Positions 37,433 through 44,863 are shown, counted from the stretch's first letter. The stretch is DNA of 64,000 bases from an uncultured Pirellula sp. (GCA_903858115.1 CAIOHR010000096.1:62001-126000), one strand, 5' to 3'. Notes: a model not told the origin generated them from the letters alone. A program made the numbers and translations.

Positions 37433-38371
37433 ATGAGCTGGAAAAGCGGATCCAATTCCTTGGCTAGCCCTTATTTGGAATCGCTTCGTTTGACTGGCTT
37501 TGAGAAAATGCGATTTACTCCGCAACGGCACGTCGAGGGAGCTTACTCGGGGCGGCATGCTTCACGGCGCAAAGGCGGAGCCGGTGAGTTTGTTGACTTT
37601 CGCGAGTATACGCCTGGCGATGATTTGCGGCGTGTCGACTGGAAAGCCATGGGCAGGATGGATCGTGCCTATCTCAAACTGTATCAGGATGAAACGGATC
37701 TGAATTGTACGCTCCTCATCGATACAAGCGGATCGATGATGCAGGGTGGCAAGTCGCCGCGCAATCACGCTGGCTCGAAACTGGAATGGGCGCAGTTCTT
37801 TGCGACTGCCCTGTCGCACCTCATTGTGGTGCAACGGGATGCGGTCGGATTACTCCAAAGCAGCGCGGTTTCCGAAAAGCCAGCCTGGGATTATCTTCCA
37901 CCGAGTTGCTCGCTCCAACAGCGTGGGTTGATTCATCACGGTATCGCGAGGATGGTTCCAAAGGGGCCTACGCAAATCGACGGTGCGCTCAAGGACTTGC
38001 TATTGCGGGTTCGTCGAAGAGGTGTGTTGCTTTTGCTCAGCGACTTTCTGGTGGACGACATGGCACCCATCTTGGGTAGTCTGCGCCAATTCAGGATGCG
38101 CGGGTGGGAGACTGTTGCATTTCATTTGATCCATCCAGATGAGTTGCGATTGCCGGCTGGAAATGCGTTTCGCTTCATCGGTCTGGAGCAAGAAGGTTTT
38201 CTTCAGTGTCAAGTCAACTCTCTGCGGCGTGAGTATGAAAACAAATTCAATCAATACTGCGAATCGGTCCGGAAAGGCGTTCAGAGCGTTGGTGGTAATT
38301 ATCATCGAATCGAGACTTCCAAGTCCTACTTAGAAGTGCTTCGTTCCTTCCTCGTATCGCGAACGATGTAG
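37433..38371 (+). CDS. DUF58-domain protein (VWA-like)
   Basis: 312 residues. The DUF58 signature is GRHASRRKGGAGEFVDFREYTPGDDLRRVDWKAMGR, followed by the MIDAS-type sequence LLIDTSGSM at about 95-103. No membrane segment is present, unlike many family members. DUF58 proteins normally sit beside a MoxR AAA ATPase and VWA/BatA membrane proteins; none of these is next to it here. The start ATG 37433 is 6 bases from the topA stop, so expression with topA is likely. Metal-dependent protein binding is inferred. Confidence 0.9.
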   Translation: MSWKSGSNSLASPYLESLRLTGFEKMRFTPQRHVEGAYSGRHASRRKGGAGEFVDFREYTPGDDLRRVDWKAMGRMDRAYLKLYQDETDLNCTLLIDTSGSMMQGGKSPRNHAGSKLEWAQFFATALSHLIVVQRDAVGLLQSSAVSEKPAWDYLPPSCSLQQRGLIHHGIARMVPKGPTQIDGALKDLLLRVRRRGVLLLLSDFLVDDMAPILGSLRQFRMRGWETVAFHLIHPDELRLPAGNAFRFIGLEQEGFLQCQVNSLRREYENKFNQYCESVRKGVQSVGGNYHRIETSKSYLEVLRSFLVSRTM

Positions 38372-38374
38372 CTG

Positions 38375-40135
38375 ATGTTAAAGCTGTTGTCGGCTAGTTT
38401 TTTATGGATGTTCTCTCGAACTTTCGCGGGTCGTCCGATTCGAGAGGCCCTCTTCACTGTCGGATGTCTTCTCGGTTGCATCCCGCCAGTGTTGGTGTTT
38501 GCGATCGATCCAACACAAAAGGACATTCGTTATGCGATGGTAGGTGATCAGCCTCTATTGCTAGACTTCTACACCGCCGAAATTCAAATCCCAGAACGTC
38601 CGTTCATTGTTTGGGTGCATGGAGGCGCATGGAAGGGCGGCTCCAAATCCGACGTCCCGATCCTAGCGCTTCGTAAGCATGGATTTGCAATTGCAAGCGT
38701 CGACTATCGATTGTCTCCTGTAGCAAAGTTTCCTGCGCAGATCCATGACATCAAGGCTGCTATTCAGTATCTGCGATTTCACGCAACATCACTCAATGTT
38801 GCTCCCGATAATGTAGTTCTCGCGGGCTCTTCAGCAGGTGGGCATCTCGCGGTGCTTGCGGCAGTGACCGATGGGGTCGTCGCGTTAGATCCCCCGACCA
38901 GCATGTCGGTTGCACAAGCGATCTCCGACAAAACCACCACACAGGTGAAAGGAGTTGTTTCTTTCTTTGGCGCAGGAAACTTGAAATCGATTCTGTCTCA
39001 ATCGACACCTTATGGTCTTGAGGTAAGAGTGCCGGCCCTCAAACTACTGCTCGGTGGTCTCCCCGAAGAAGAGCCTGGGCTCGCTCGATTAGCAAGTCCA
39101 GTCGCGCATATCGATTCTCGAGATCCGCCGTTATGGCTTTTCCATGGTGATCAAGATCCGCAGATGCCTATCAATCAATCACATGAACTCGTGGGGGCGT
39201 ATCAAAAACATTCATTGCCCGTGAAGTTCGAAGTTGTCTATGGAGGAAAGCACGGAGGTTCTGGATTCTTTACAGAACCACAGTTGAGCGGATTAGCAGA
39301 CGAACTCTTGATGGCAATACGAGGCAACCCGGCCATTCGGAGCAACCCAAAGCAAACAACACCAGACGTTCAGTTTCGTCCTTCGAGCAATCCTGGAATG
39401 GATCTGGAAAAACAATCCAGTGGTGAGACAAAAGCAAAAACATATAACTTATCGCGAGCAGAGTTTGAACGACTGCCCGATATTCGTTCCTTTCGCAATC
39501 AGCCGACAGATCAGTTCCTCGTGCCGTGGGATGTGTATCGAACAGGGCACCCTTACCTGGGTAAAGACGCAGCCAAGCCTCATACAGGTGGGCACTTATA
39601 CTTCCAGGAACCATCGAGAGACGCGAGTCCAAGCGATCCATCCAGCTATCCATCTATCTATGCGTTTGCCGATGGAATCGTGACACGGGTCGACGAAGCG
39701 TTTCGTCTTCGACCGGTCTATTTTCCCAGTCTGGGTACAACTCGGGCAAATCTCAGGTACGGTGTCGACATCACCTTCGCCAGAGCTGGGGATCAACCGG
39801 TGTCCTTTCATTACAGTATCGAACCGATGGTGGATCCTGGGAGCCTTGAGTTCTATCAACGATTTTTGCTGGTTCGTGTCGGACAGCAGGTGAAAAAGGG
39901 GGATACCATTGCGTATATGTATCTACCTCCAGAAAAGAGTGATGCAGAGAATTCTCACATCCATTTCAATTTGATTCGAGGTAGACTGTTTCAAGCTCCT
40001 GCCATATTTTCCCAATCGGTAACCGAACAATTCGCTGCACCGTGGGATGCTCGCCGGCTGCAGGGAGATTGGCCCATTCCGCCAACCATGGGTTGGAAGC
40101 TACGTCGAGAAGAAGATCCTTTCGAAGTTGAGTAG
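38375..40135 (+). CDS. Alpha/beta-hydrolase (BD-FAE-type esterase) fused to an M23-like domain
   Basis: 586 residues. A hydrophobic N-terminus (signal or anchor, about 22-44) leads to an alpha/beta-hydrolase domain at about 50-310: WVHGGAWKGGSK (oxyanion region), VLAGSSAGGHLAVLA with nucleophile Ser near 152, LFHGDQDPQMP with the acid, and GGKHGGSGFF with the His. The second half (about 370-560) looks like a lysostaphin-fold (M23) peptidase: IYAFADGIVTRVDEAF, LRYGVDITFAR, VRVGQQVKKGDTIAYMY and SHIHFNLIRGR. In the M23 part, HIHF gives the HxH metal pair, but the usual upstream H-x3-D metal ligands are not clear, so it may be inactive. I know of no standard name for this fusion. Confidence 0.75.
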   Translation: MLKLLSASFLWMFSRTFAGRPIREALFTVGCLLGCIPPVLVFAIDPTQKDIRYAMVGDQPLLLDFYTAEIQIPERPFIVWVHGGAWKGGSKSDVPILALRKHGFAIASVDYRLSPVAKFPAQIHDIKAAIQYLRFHATSLNVAPDNVVLAGSSAGGHLAVLAAVTDGVVALDPPTSMSVAQAISDKTTTQVKGVVSFFGAGNLKSILSQSTPYGLEVRVPALKLLLGGLPEEEPGLARLASPVAHIDSRDPPLWLFHGDQDPQMPINQSHELVGAYQKHSLPVKFEVVYGGKHGGSGFFTEPQLSGLADELLMAIRGNPAIRSNPKQTTPDVQFRPSSNPGMDLEKQSSGETKAKTYNLSRAEFERLPDIRSFRNQPTDQFLVPWDVYRTGHPYLGKDAAKPHTGGHLYFQEPSRDASPSDPSSYPSIYAFADGIVTRVDEAFRLRPVYFPSLGTTRANLRYGVDITFARAGDQPVSFHYSIEPMVDPGSLEFYQRFLLVRVGQQVKKGDTIAYMYLPPEKSDAENSHIHFNLIRGRLFQAPAIFSQSVTEQFAAPWDARRLQGDWPIPPTMGWKLRREEDPFEVE

Positions 40136-40143
40136 TCGTTACG

Positions 40144-40290
40144 ATGCCAAACCAATTCCAAGCAGGTTGCCCGAACTGCCGCACGGTTCTACAGTTTGCA
40201 GTCGAGAATCCGAGTGGTCGAGTTCAGTTGAATTGTCCAACCTGCGGTGGAGCTTTGTCTGATTTCGGTTCGATGTTGCGACTGGCATGA
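40144..40290 (+). CDS. 48-residue zinc-ribbon protein
   Basis: A short gene starting 8 bases after the hydrolase stop. Its protein has two CxxC pairs, GCPNC at about 8-12 and NCPTCG at about 33-38, separated by 21 residues, with FAVENPSGRVQLN between. This is the spacing of small MJ0042-like zinc ribbons. No Shine-Dalgarno is obvious, and the last 67 bases overlap the 3' end of the convergent ArsC-like gene. The Cys pattern is the only real support. Confidence 0.55.
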   Translation: MPNQFQAGCPNCRTVLQFAVENPSGRVQLNCPTCGGALSDFGSMLRLA

Positions 40291-41228
40291 GCCATAATCG
40301 CCATCATCGTTCTGCCGATATCATCTCGACGTTCCCGGTACTTGTTCCCCTCAAGTGAGCCATCGTCGTAGAGTTTCGGATCGATGAATGGCATCGCCAG
40401 TCGAATCGAAGCTCCCTTGACGACGGGGCAATCTTGATCTGCTTCGCTGCAGACCATGATCGCAGCGAATCCGGATTGTGGATTCCCTTCGTCATTGTAC
40501 ATTTTCGAGAACTCCACGGTTTCGGAGTCTTTGCCCCAAACAACACGATACTTTGGGTTTGGCGTTTGTGGGTCGCCTGGTTCTGCCAATTGGCCTGTTG
40601 GTTCGATTTGAAAACCAATCTCTTTGAGAGATGCAATGGTTCGACGATTGAACGCTGTCGGGCTGGTTCCACCCGAATGAAAGTGAACATGCTCCATACC
40701 GTAGTAGGCTGCGGCCAAATTCCCCATCGACGCTCCCATCATGCTTCGACGCGAGTTTCCCGTGCATGTGACGATGACATGCAGTGACTCGTGTGTAGTC
40801 GATTGATTTGCAATCCACTTTGCGAGGGATTGGATTGCAGGTCGGTGATCCTGTTCGATCATGTCGAAAGAAGTTGTTAGCAGTTCCGCATGCTTGCGTA
40901 GACTGTCATGCAAGCGGAGTCTGGAGGGTGGAGTCACAGAATCAAGAGCTTTGGTGATCTCTGCTTCCGAGATTCGGCCATCTTTGCCAGCGAGTTTGGC
41001 AAAGGTGGAATCCGTCATCAGCCCATCCAACTCATTGACCGAAATCTCACGATCTTTTGCGATCGCTTTGGCCACGGCAGTCTTTATCTTCGAGTCGTTA
41101 TCAACCACGGTACAGTTAGGCTCGCCAGTTGCATGAAACAACCAAAGCGCCTTGGTGAATAATCCCACATCTTCAGGGGCAGAAGTGGATTGAAAACACA
41201 GCAGGAATGGAATGAAGAGGCTATACAT
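40224..41228 (-). CDS. Low-molecular-weight phosphatase / thioredoxin-type arsenate-reductase-like protein
   Basis: 334 residues, more than twice a usual ArsC or LMW-PTP (about 130-150). The first 16 residues are a possible but uncharged signal peptide. Residues about 40-100 hold two degenerate EF-hand-like stretches (KDREISVNELDGLM, GKDGRISEAEITKAL). The phosphatase domain starts at about 145 with the P-loop C155-T-G-N-S-R-R-S, then FHSGGTSPTAFN. CSEADQDCP has C260 and C267, spaced exactly as C82 and C89 of Staphylococcus aureus thioredoxin-linked ArsC. All three redox cysteines of that enzyme are therefore present. It may reduce arsenate or be a phosphatase with an unknown target. No arsenite pump or ArsR regulator lies nearby. 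Confidence 0.75.
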   Translation of the reverse strand: MYSLFIPFLLCFQSTSAPEDVGLFTKALWLFHATGEPNCTVVDNDSKIKTAVAKAIAKDREISVNELDGLMTDSTFAKLAGKDGRISEAEITKALDSVTPPSRLRLHDSLRKHAELLTTSFDMIEQDHRPAIQSLAKWIANQSTTHESLHVIVTCTGNSRRSMMGASMGNLAAAYYGMEHVHFHSGGTSPTAFNRRTIASLKEIGFQIEPTGQLAEPGDPQTPNPKYRVVWGKDSETVEFSKMYNDEGNPQSGFAAIMVCSEADQDCPVVKGASIRLAMPFIDPKLYDDGSLEGNKYRERRDDIGRTMMAIMAHASRNIEPKSDKAPPQVGQFN

Positions 41229-41256
41229 GATGGGGTTCGCTAAGACAGGATAAACT

Positions 41257-41397
41257 ATGAATCAGGCGGTTCGTATACGCATGGCTCGCTCGATGAGCCT
41301 GTGTACTTTACGGGACAATGAAGAACTCTTCAAGAAATCCTCATTGAATCTTCTCAATAAGGCTCCCGTGTTTGGAAGCGATTACCGTATTGGATAA
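41257..41397 (+). CDS. Possible 46-residue small protein
   Basis: Open frame with a good ribosome site: AGGA at 41247-41250, 6 bases before ATG. The product is basic at the N-terminus (QAVRIRMARS) and has no hydrophobic helix or known motif. It sits directly upstream of a second tiny frame. Only the ribosome site favours it; it may be chance. Confidence 0.25.
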   Translation: MNQAVRIRMARSMSLCTLRDNEELFKKSSLNLLNKAPVFGSDYRIG

Positions 41398-41424
41398 GCT
41401 AGAAACGAGGTGATTAGGCAGGTG

Positions 41425-41529
41425 ATGGAAGTATCGGCCAGCAAAAGTTGCAAAACATTCAAGAAATGCTCGATGCTGTGCCTGGCCTTTTTTCTTTTTT
41501 CACTCATTGAGTATTCAATTCACAGATGA
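41425..41529 (+). CDS. Possible 34-residue membrane peptide
   Basis: Tiny frame with AGGCAGG just before ATG. The sequence has a Lys/Cys-rich N-terminal half and a hydrophobic stretch (MLCLAFFLFSLIEY) that could span a membrane. It ends at the edge of the 60-base repeat. Very weak support; could be chance. Confidence 0.2.
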   Translation: MEVSASKSCKTFKKCSMLCLAFFLFSLIEYSIHR

Positions 41530-41588
41530 TTGCTACTACGAAGCTTGTCTGCGTGGAGCACTAGCCGCAACCAGAACACGAGCGGTGT
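41528..41588 (+). repeat. 60-base repeat, copy 1 (degraded hairpin)
   Basis: Matches 42052-42112 closely: both contain GCTTG-CTGCGT and the shared string TAGCCGCAACCAGA followed by CACGAG. In this copy the stem is eroded (ACGAAG-CTTGT-CTGCGT), whereas copy 2 keeps a perfect 8-bp stem. Confidence 0.6.
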
Positions 41589-41717
41589 ATTACTGCTGCG
41601 ATGACATCGGCAGGGGCCATAGCTGAACGCTACGCATACGGCGCATACGGCGAACCGACTATTTGCGATTCTTCAGGTTTCGTTATCGCAAGTTCATCGA
41701 TCAACAATCGCTACTCG
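41580..41717 (+). pseudogene. Remnant of an Rhs/YD-repeat gene
   Basis: In the frame reading through 41601 the translation contains MTSAGAIAERYAYGAYGEP and then TICDSSG and SSSINNRYS before a TAA at 41718. This matches the well-known Rhs core sequence, in which (V/I)-x-E-R-Y-x-Y-x-x-Y-G is followed by S-x-I-x-N-R-Y-x-Y-T-G-R. The stop falls exactly where the Y-T-G-R should continue. Neither the large N-terminal shell nor a toxin tip is present. Only about 45 codons remain, so this is a fossil of a polymorphic toxin-type or wall-associated gene. Confidence 0.65.
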
Positions 41718-41770
41718 TAATCGCTCCAGTTCTCGAGCGTTGTCCAACTGACCGCATACAACGCGGCATT

Positions 41771-41953
41771 AGCCCGGAGGGCGGCAAATCTATGCCGGAG
41801 GTGTCAACCTCCGGACCATGTGTGCTGCCACTTCAAGCCCGGCGGGCGACACATTCTCTGCTTGTTCATGTGCCGCCCTCCGGGCTTGAATACTCTCTCC
41901 TAGGAAACCGGTTGCTGACGCAACCGGCATTCATGTTTCGCCCTCCGGGCTTC
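41771..41953. repeat. Nest of composite palindromic elements (CCCGGAGGGCG plus GTCA-loop hairpin)
   Basis: Element 1 (41771-41814, plus): AGCCCGGAGGGCG, a spacer ending ATG, then hairpin CCGGAGGT-GTCA-ACCTCCGG. Element 2 (41908-41953, minus): the same AGCCCGGAGGGCG, a spacer ending ATG, then CCGGTTGC-GTCA-GCAACCGG. The loop GTCA is constant while the inner stem bases change on both sides together. Between them, 41833-41889 is a large imperfect hairpin of two more CCCGG-type arms in opposite orientation, with 22-base arms, 2 mismatches and a 13-base loop. No transposase is nearby. Confidence 0.7.
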
Positions 41954-42051
41954 GACGACGAAGAATTTGTGCAGAAAGATAAAACACAGAAAAATCTCAC
42001 CAATGAGTAGTGAGCTGACCAGCGATGAAGCAGTTTGTCACTTCGTTATCA

Positions 42052-42112
42052 CAATGCTACGACGCAGCTTGACTGCGTCGGGCAATAGCCGCAACCAGAT
42101 CACGAGTAATGG
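42052..42112 (+). repeat. 60-base repeat, copy 2 (intact hairpin)
   Basis: Second copy of the repeat at 41528-41588. It contains the perfect hairpin CGACGCAG-CTTGA-CTGCGTCG (42060-42080), followed by GGCAATAGCCGCAACCAGA and CACGAG. Read on the minus strand the loop is TCAAG, close to the ACRAG loops of the hairpins at 42187 and 42251. Confidence 0.65.
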
Positions 42113-42130
42113 ATCGAAACGCCACCATCG

Positions 42131-42271
42131 GCCGCTTGTCGGCATGGAGCGGTGGTAATGATAGCGTCCTTTCACTGGCCACCATCCCACGTCGACAAGC
42201 GACGCGGTGATGCGTGCACTGTATAAATCGTACTGGTTTCGACTAGGATCCCATGTGGACGAGCCACATGG
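42131..42271. repeat. Series of hairpins with conserved ACRAG pentaloop
   Basis: Three short hairpins in 140 bases. 42251-42271: CCATGTGG-ACGAG-CCACATGG, perfect 8-bp stem. 42187-42207: CCACGTCG-ACAAG-CGACGCGG, one mismatch. 42131-42143: GCCG-CTTGT-CGGC, which on the minus strand has loop ACAAG. Flanks are alike (GGATCCCA and CCATCCCA before; GGTAATC and GGTGATG after). Stem sequence differs but pairing is kept, so structure and loop seem to be what is conserved. Confidence 0.6.
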
Positions 42272-42360
42272 TAATCTCTTCTCAAGGATCAACGATGAGT
42301 GTGACTGGCGGGTTAAAAGTCTAACCCTCGAGAAAATACGCTTTCAGTGGCAGTTCATCC

Positions 42361-42744
42361 ATGCTTCATGATCGAGGTTGTTGGTACAATCTCACCGCGG
42401 CGTTAACGATTCTTACTCGCAAGCGGATGGCAAAATCCGTTCGGAATGAGTTCCTTCGAGCGACGGGCGAATTGGATGCGATTCGAGAGATAACAGAGGA
42501 AAAGCAAATGTACGACGCAAGAGAGAAAGCCAGTTTGGATATCCAATCCAATCTGATCGACGCCCGACAAGAGGGCATAGAGATCGGCGAGCAACGTGGA
42601 AAGCTTAAAGCAAGTGTCCAGATCTACGAGGGGCTTCTTGGCGAATCGGTTACTTCCGACAGTGAGCTTAACAGTCAAACAATTGAATCGTTAGAATCGT
42701 TGGTGACGCAATTGCAAAAGCGTCTCCGTAACCGCACTTCTTAG
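42361..42744 (+). pseudogene. Truncated Rpn-type recombination-promoting nuclease (C-terminal remnant)
   Basis: 127 codons remain. The end matches the C-terminal helical region of Rpn/PD-(D/E)XK-type putative transposases: YDAREKASLDIQSNLIDARQ, EGIEIGEQRGKLKASVQIYEGLLG and SLESLVTQLQKRLRNR. These proteins are normally about 270-330 residues with the nuclease core in the N-terminal half; that core is completely missing here. Hairpin repeats end 90 bases upstream. ATG 42361 may not be used. An expressed helical fragment cannot be excluded. Confidence 0.65.
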
Positions 42745-42767
42745 GTGTAGCCGCAAAAATGTTACCT

Positions 42768-43439
42768 TTAACTCGACACCAGATGATCTGGCAAATGATG
42801 GAAATGATTCCAAAAATCTAGTTGCCAGCGGCCATTGGATTTTATGAGGCAGGAAATCGATGTGTTGATGGGCTCGACGACATGCGAGTCCAGATCTTCA
42901 ATCCCAAGAAACGATTCGAGCAATCTGACCTTAAAGTCCGCATGAATCATCATGGCAACACGATGCGTGGAGTGCCGAGGCTCATGATCGAACCACTTGC
43001 GTACTTCGTGGGCTCGAAGCCGCGCTTGTGACGTGGTTTCATACTCCTTGAGAGGATTCCAGCCATGCTCTGTAATGCGGGGATCCAGCTCCCAGCCAGA
43101 GTAATGCGTTTCCAACTCCCGTCGAGTCATCCCCGGTTCAGCAAATCGTTTTCCCGTTTCGAATCCGCGATGGCAACCCCCTTGTTCGAATAGATCCTGT
43201 CGAATGATCGGCGTTAGGCGCAATGCGGCGGCGCTCGGTTTCAACGTCTGCAACGACCTCAAGAATGGACTGCAGTACAGAAGCGTCGGTTCGAATCGAT
43301 GAATGAAGCTGGCAAGCAGTTTGGATTGCTCTACCCCCAACTCCGTGATGCCTGGATCAGGAACTCGCTCGGAGTCAGGTTTCGCATTGTTGGCTGACTG
43401 AGCATGCCGGATGAGAAACAGTTTCCAATCTGCCGACAT
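42768..43439 (-). CDS. Histidine phosphatase family protein
   Basis: 223 residues of the phosphoglycerate-mutase-like histidine phosphatase clan. The phospho-acceptor motif is LIRHAQS near residue 10, then YCSPFLRSLQTL, and the second His lies in MMIHADFKVRLL. The Glu region fits FEQGGCHRGFE. Substrate unknown: the family covers sugar phosphatases, SixA and mutases. It starts 3 bases after the lpxB stop (minus strand), so it is the second gene of that operon. That suggests, but does not prove, an envelope-related substrate. Confidence 0.88.
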   Translation of the reverse strand: MSADWKLFLIRHAQSANNAKPDSERVPDPGITELGVEQSKLLASFIHRFEPTLLYCSPFLRSLQTLKPSAAALRLTPIIRQDLFEQGGCHRGFETGKRFAEPGMTRRELETHYSGWELDPRITEHGWNPLKEYETTSQARLRAHEVRKWFDHEPRHSTHRVAMMIHADFKVRLLESFLGIEDLDSHVVEPINTSISCLIKSNGRWQLDFWNHFHHLPDHLVSS

Positions 43440-43442
43440 GGG

Positions 43443-44675
43443 TTATCCCGCTTTACGGATTTGGTTGGGTAATTGCAAAAAGTCTTCGTCGATAGGCAAG
43501 GTACCTTCGTTGCCGGAAGACTGTTTTTTCAAGAGTTCTTTGGCCGTAACGTAACTGGCTCCCGTGCGTGCATATTGGCTTGCCAGCTCCAAGAGTTTAC
43601 GCCGCTGTGATAATCGAAAGGAATCATCACCGATCAAACGGCTCATTTCCTTTGTCAACTTTACGATAGACTCATTGGCTGTTCGCGAGTTTGATTTGCC
43701 GTAGGAGATTGCTTCTGGAAGTACCATCTCTTCGGCGATAAGGTTCGGTAGCGAAATGCTCTTCACTCGCACCAATAATTTGGCGAGCAAATAGGTCATT
43801 TGGTTGACATGATACATCACCGCTGCGGGTTTGCCTCTCGCCATCATTTCGAGCGACACGGACCCACTCTTCATCAGAGCACAATCCCCGATCTCGATGA
43901 TCTCGCTTGTCTTTCCCGCGAAAATATGAATGGGCAGTTTCGAATCGCTAGCGGTTAACAAGCTTCTGCACCAAAGTGCATGAGAATCTTTCAACGCTGC
44001 CACTAGGAATTGTACGTTCGGATGCATATGCGCTAAACGTCGAATGACCTCGAGTTGGAGTGGCCAATTATGTTTGACCTCGTGGTCCCGGGAACCCGGC
44101 AACACGGCAACTTGGATCCGGTTGTTTTGTCTCCAATTCTGGATGAACCGCGTATCCATCGGTTGCCCGGCGATGCTATCAAAAAACGGGTGCCCAACGT
44201 ACGTCGCAGGAACATGATTCTTTTCAAACCATGTTGTCTCAAAGGGTAGATTGCAGAATACATGATCTACATTGCGTCTCATCTTCGAAACGCGCCAACC
44301 TCCCCATGCCCATAACTGTGGTGGCAAGTAGTAATAGACCGGGAGGCCGTATTTCTTGGCCCGTTTCGCAATATGCCAATTGAAGCCTGGGAAATCGACC
44401 AACACGACTGCATCGACATCGCCACGAGCAAAAGTCTGCTCAGCCATCTTGGCAATTCGAAAAAACTCCCGCAGTTTAGGAATCACTTCTGCGAAACCCA
44501 TGACGGCCATACTGGTAAGGTCAAAATCCAGATCCAAACCAGCTTGAATCATTTTGGATCCACCGAATCCTCGAAAGGAGGATGATGGCGAAAGATTTCG
44601 CAACGAACGAATCAGATTCGATGCATGAAGATCGCCGCTTGGCTCACCGACGGAAAAAAAGAACCGTTGTCCCAT
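43443..44675 (-). CDS. lpxB: Lipid-A-disaccharide synthase
   Basis: 410 residues from ATG 44675, which places FFFSVGEPSGDLHASNLI at the N-terminus as in LpxB; the frame is open 33 codons further to 44774. It joins UDP-2,3-diacylglucosamine to lipid X to make the lipid A disaccharide, a GT19 inner-membrane-associated enzyme. Family blocks seen: VLVDFPGFNWHIAKRAKKYG, YYLPPQLWAWGGWR, VFCNLPFE, YVGHPFFD, AVLPGSRDHEVKHNWP, ALMKSGSVSLEMM and LPNLIAEE. This supports an outer membrane with lipid A in this organism. The rest of the lipid A pathway is not in the window. Confidence 0.93.
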   Translation of the reverse strand: MGQRFFFSVGEPSGDLHASNLIRSLRNLSPSSSFRGFGGSKMIQAGLDLDFDLTSMAVMGFAEVIPKLREFFRIAKMAEQTFARGDVDAVVLVDFPGFNWHIAKRAKKYGLPVYYYLPPQLWAWGGWRVSKMRRNVDHVFCNLPFETTWFEKNHVPATYVGHPFFDSIAGQPMDTRFIQNWRQNNRIQVAVLPGSRDHEVKHNWPLQLEVIRRLAHMHPNVQFLVAALKDSHALWCRSLLTASDSKLPIHIFAGKTSEIIEIGDCALMKSGSVSLEMMARGKPAAVMYHVNQMTYLLAKLLVRVKSISLPNLIAEEMVLPEAISYGKSNSRTANESIVKLTKEMSRLIGDDSFRLSQRRKLLELASQYARTGASYVTAKELLKKQSSGNEGTLPIDEDFLQLPNQIRKAG

Positions 44676-44863
44676 GAACACTTCGTCGTGGTTAGGTGCC
44701 ACAAACGCTTCCAGAGTGTTGAATTGACTACAGTCAACTGTTTGATGGCAGTCACTGTTCTCGTTCTGATTCATCGGTCATTAAGTCGTTAGAGTTTGGA
44801 AAGAACCTAACGGTATACGGGAAACTGCGCAATTGAGACAAGAGTAAGAAACTGATTTACCGA

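Larger units (their letters stand above)
41229..42360. other. Gene-poor accessory stretch with decayed genes and hairpin repeats
   Basis: 1.13 kb without an intact recognised gene. From left to right it contains two very short open frames (41257-41397, 41425-41529), one copy of a 60-base repeat (41528), an Rhs fragment (about 41580-41717), a nest of palindromic elements (41771-41953) and a second hairpin family (42052-42280). The truncated Rpn-type gene starts at 42361. This looks like a graveyard of mobile or polymorphic genes invaded by small structured repeats. Confidence 0.7.

Noticed and set aside
41283-41298. GGCTC/GAGCC hairpin as a terminator
   Set aside because: Only a 5-bp stem, no T-run, and it falls inside a possible small frame.
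41663-42010. 115-residue open frame across the repeat nest
   Set aside because: Its translation runs through the palindromic repeats and the end of the Rhs fragment in another frame; low-complexity Pro/Gly content comes from the repeats, with no family likeness.
41771-42271. CRISPR array
   Set aside because: Repeats are in both orientations, differ in stem sequence, and have no regular spacers or cas genes nearby.
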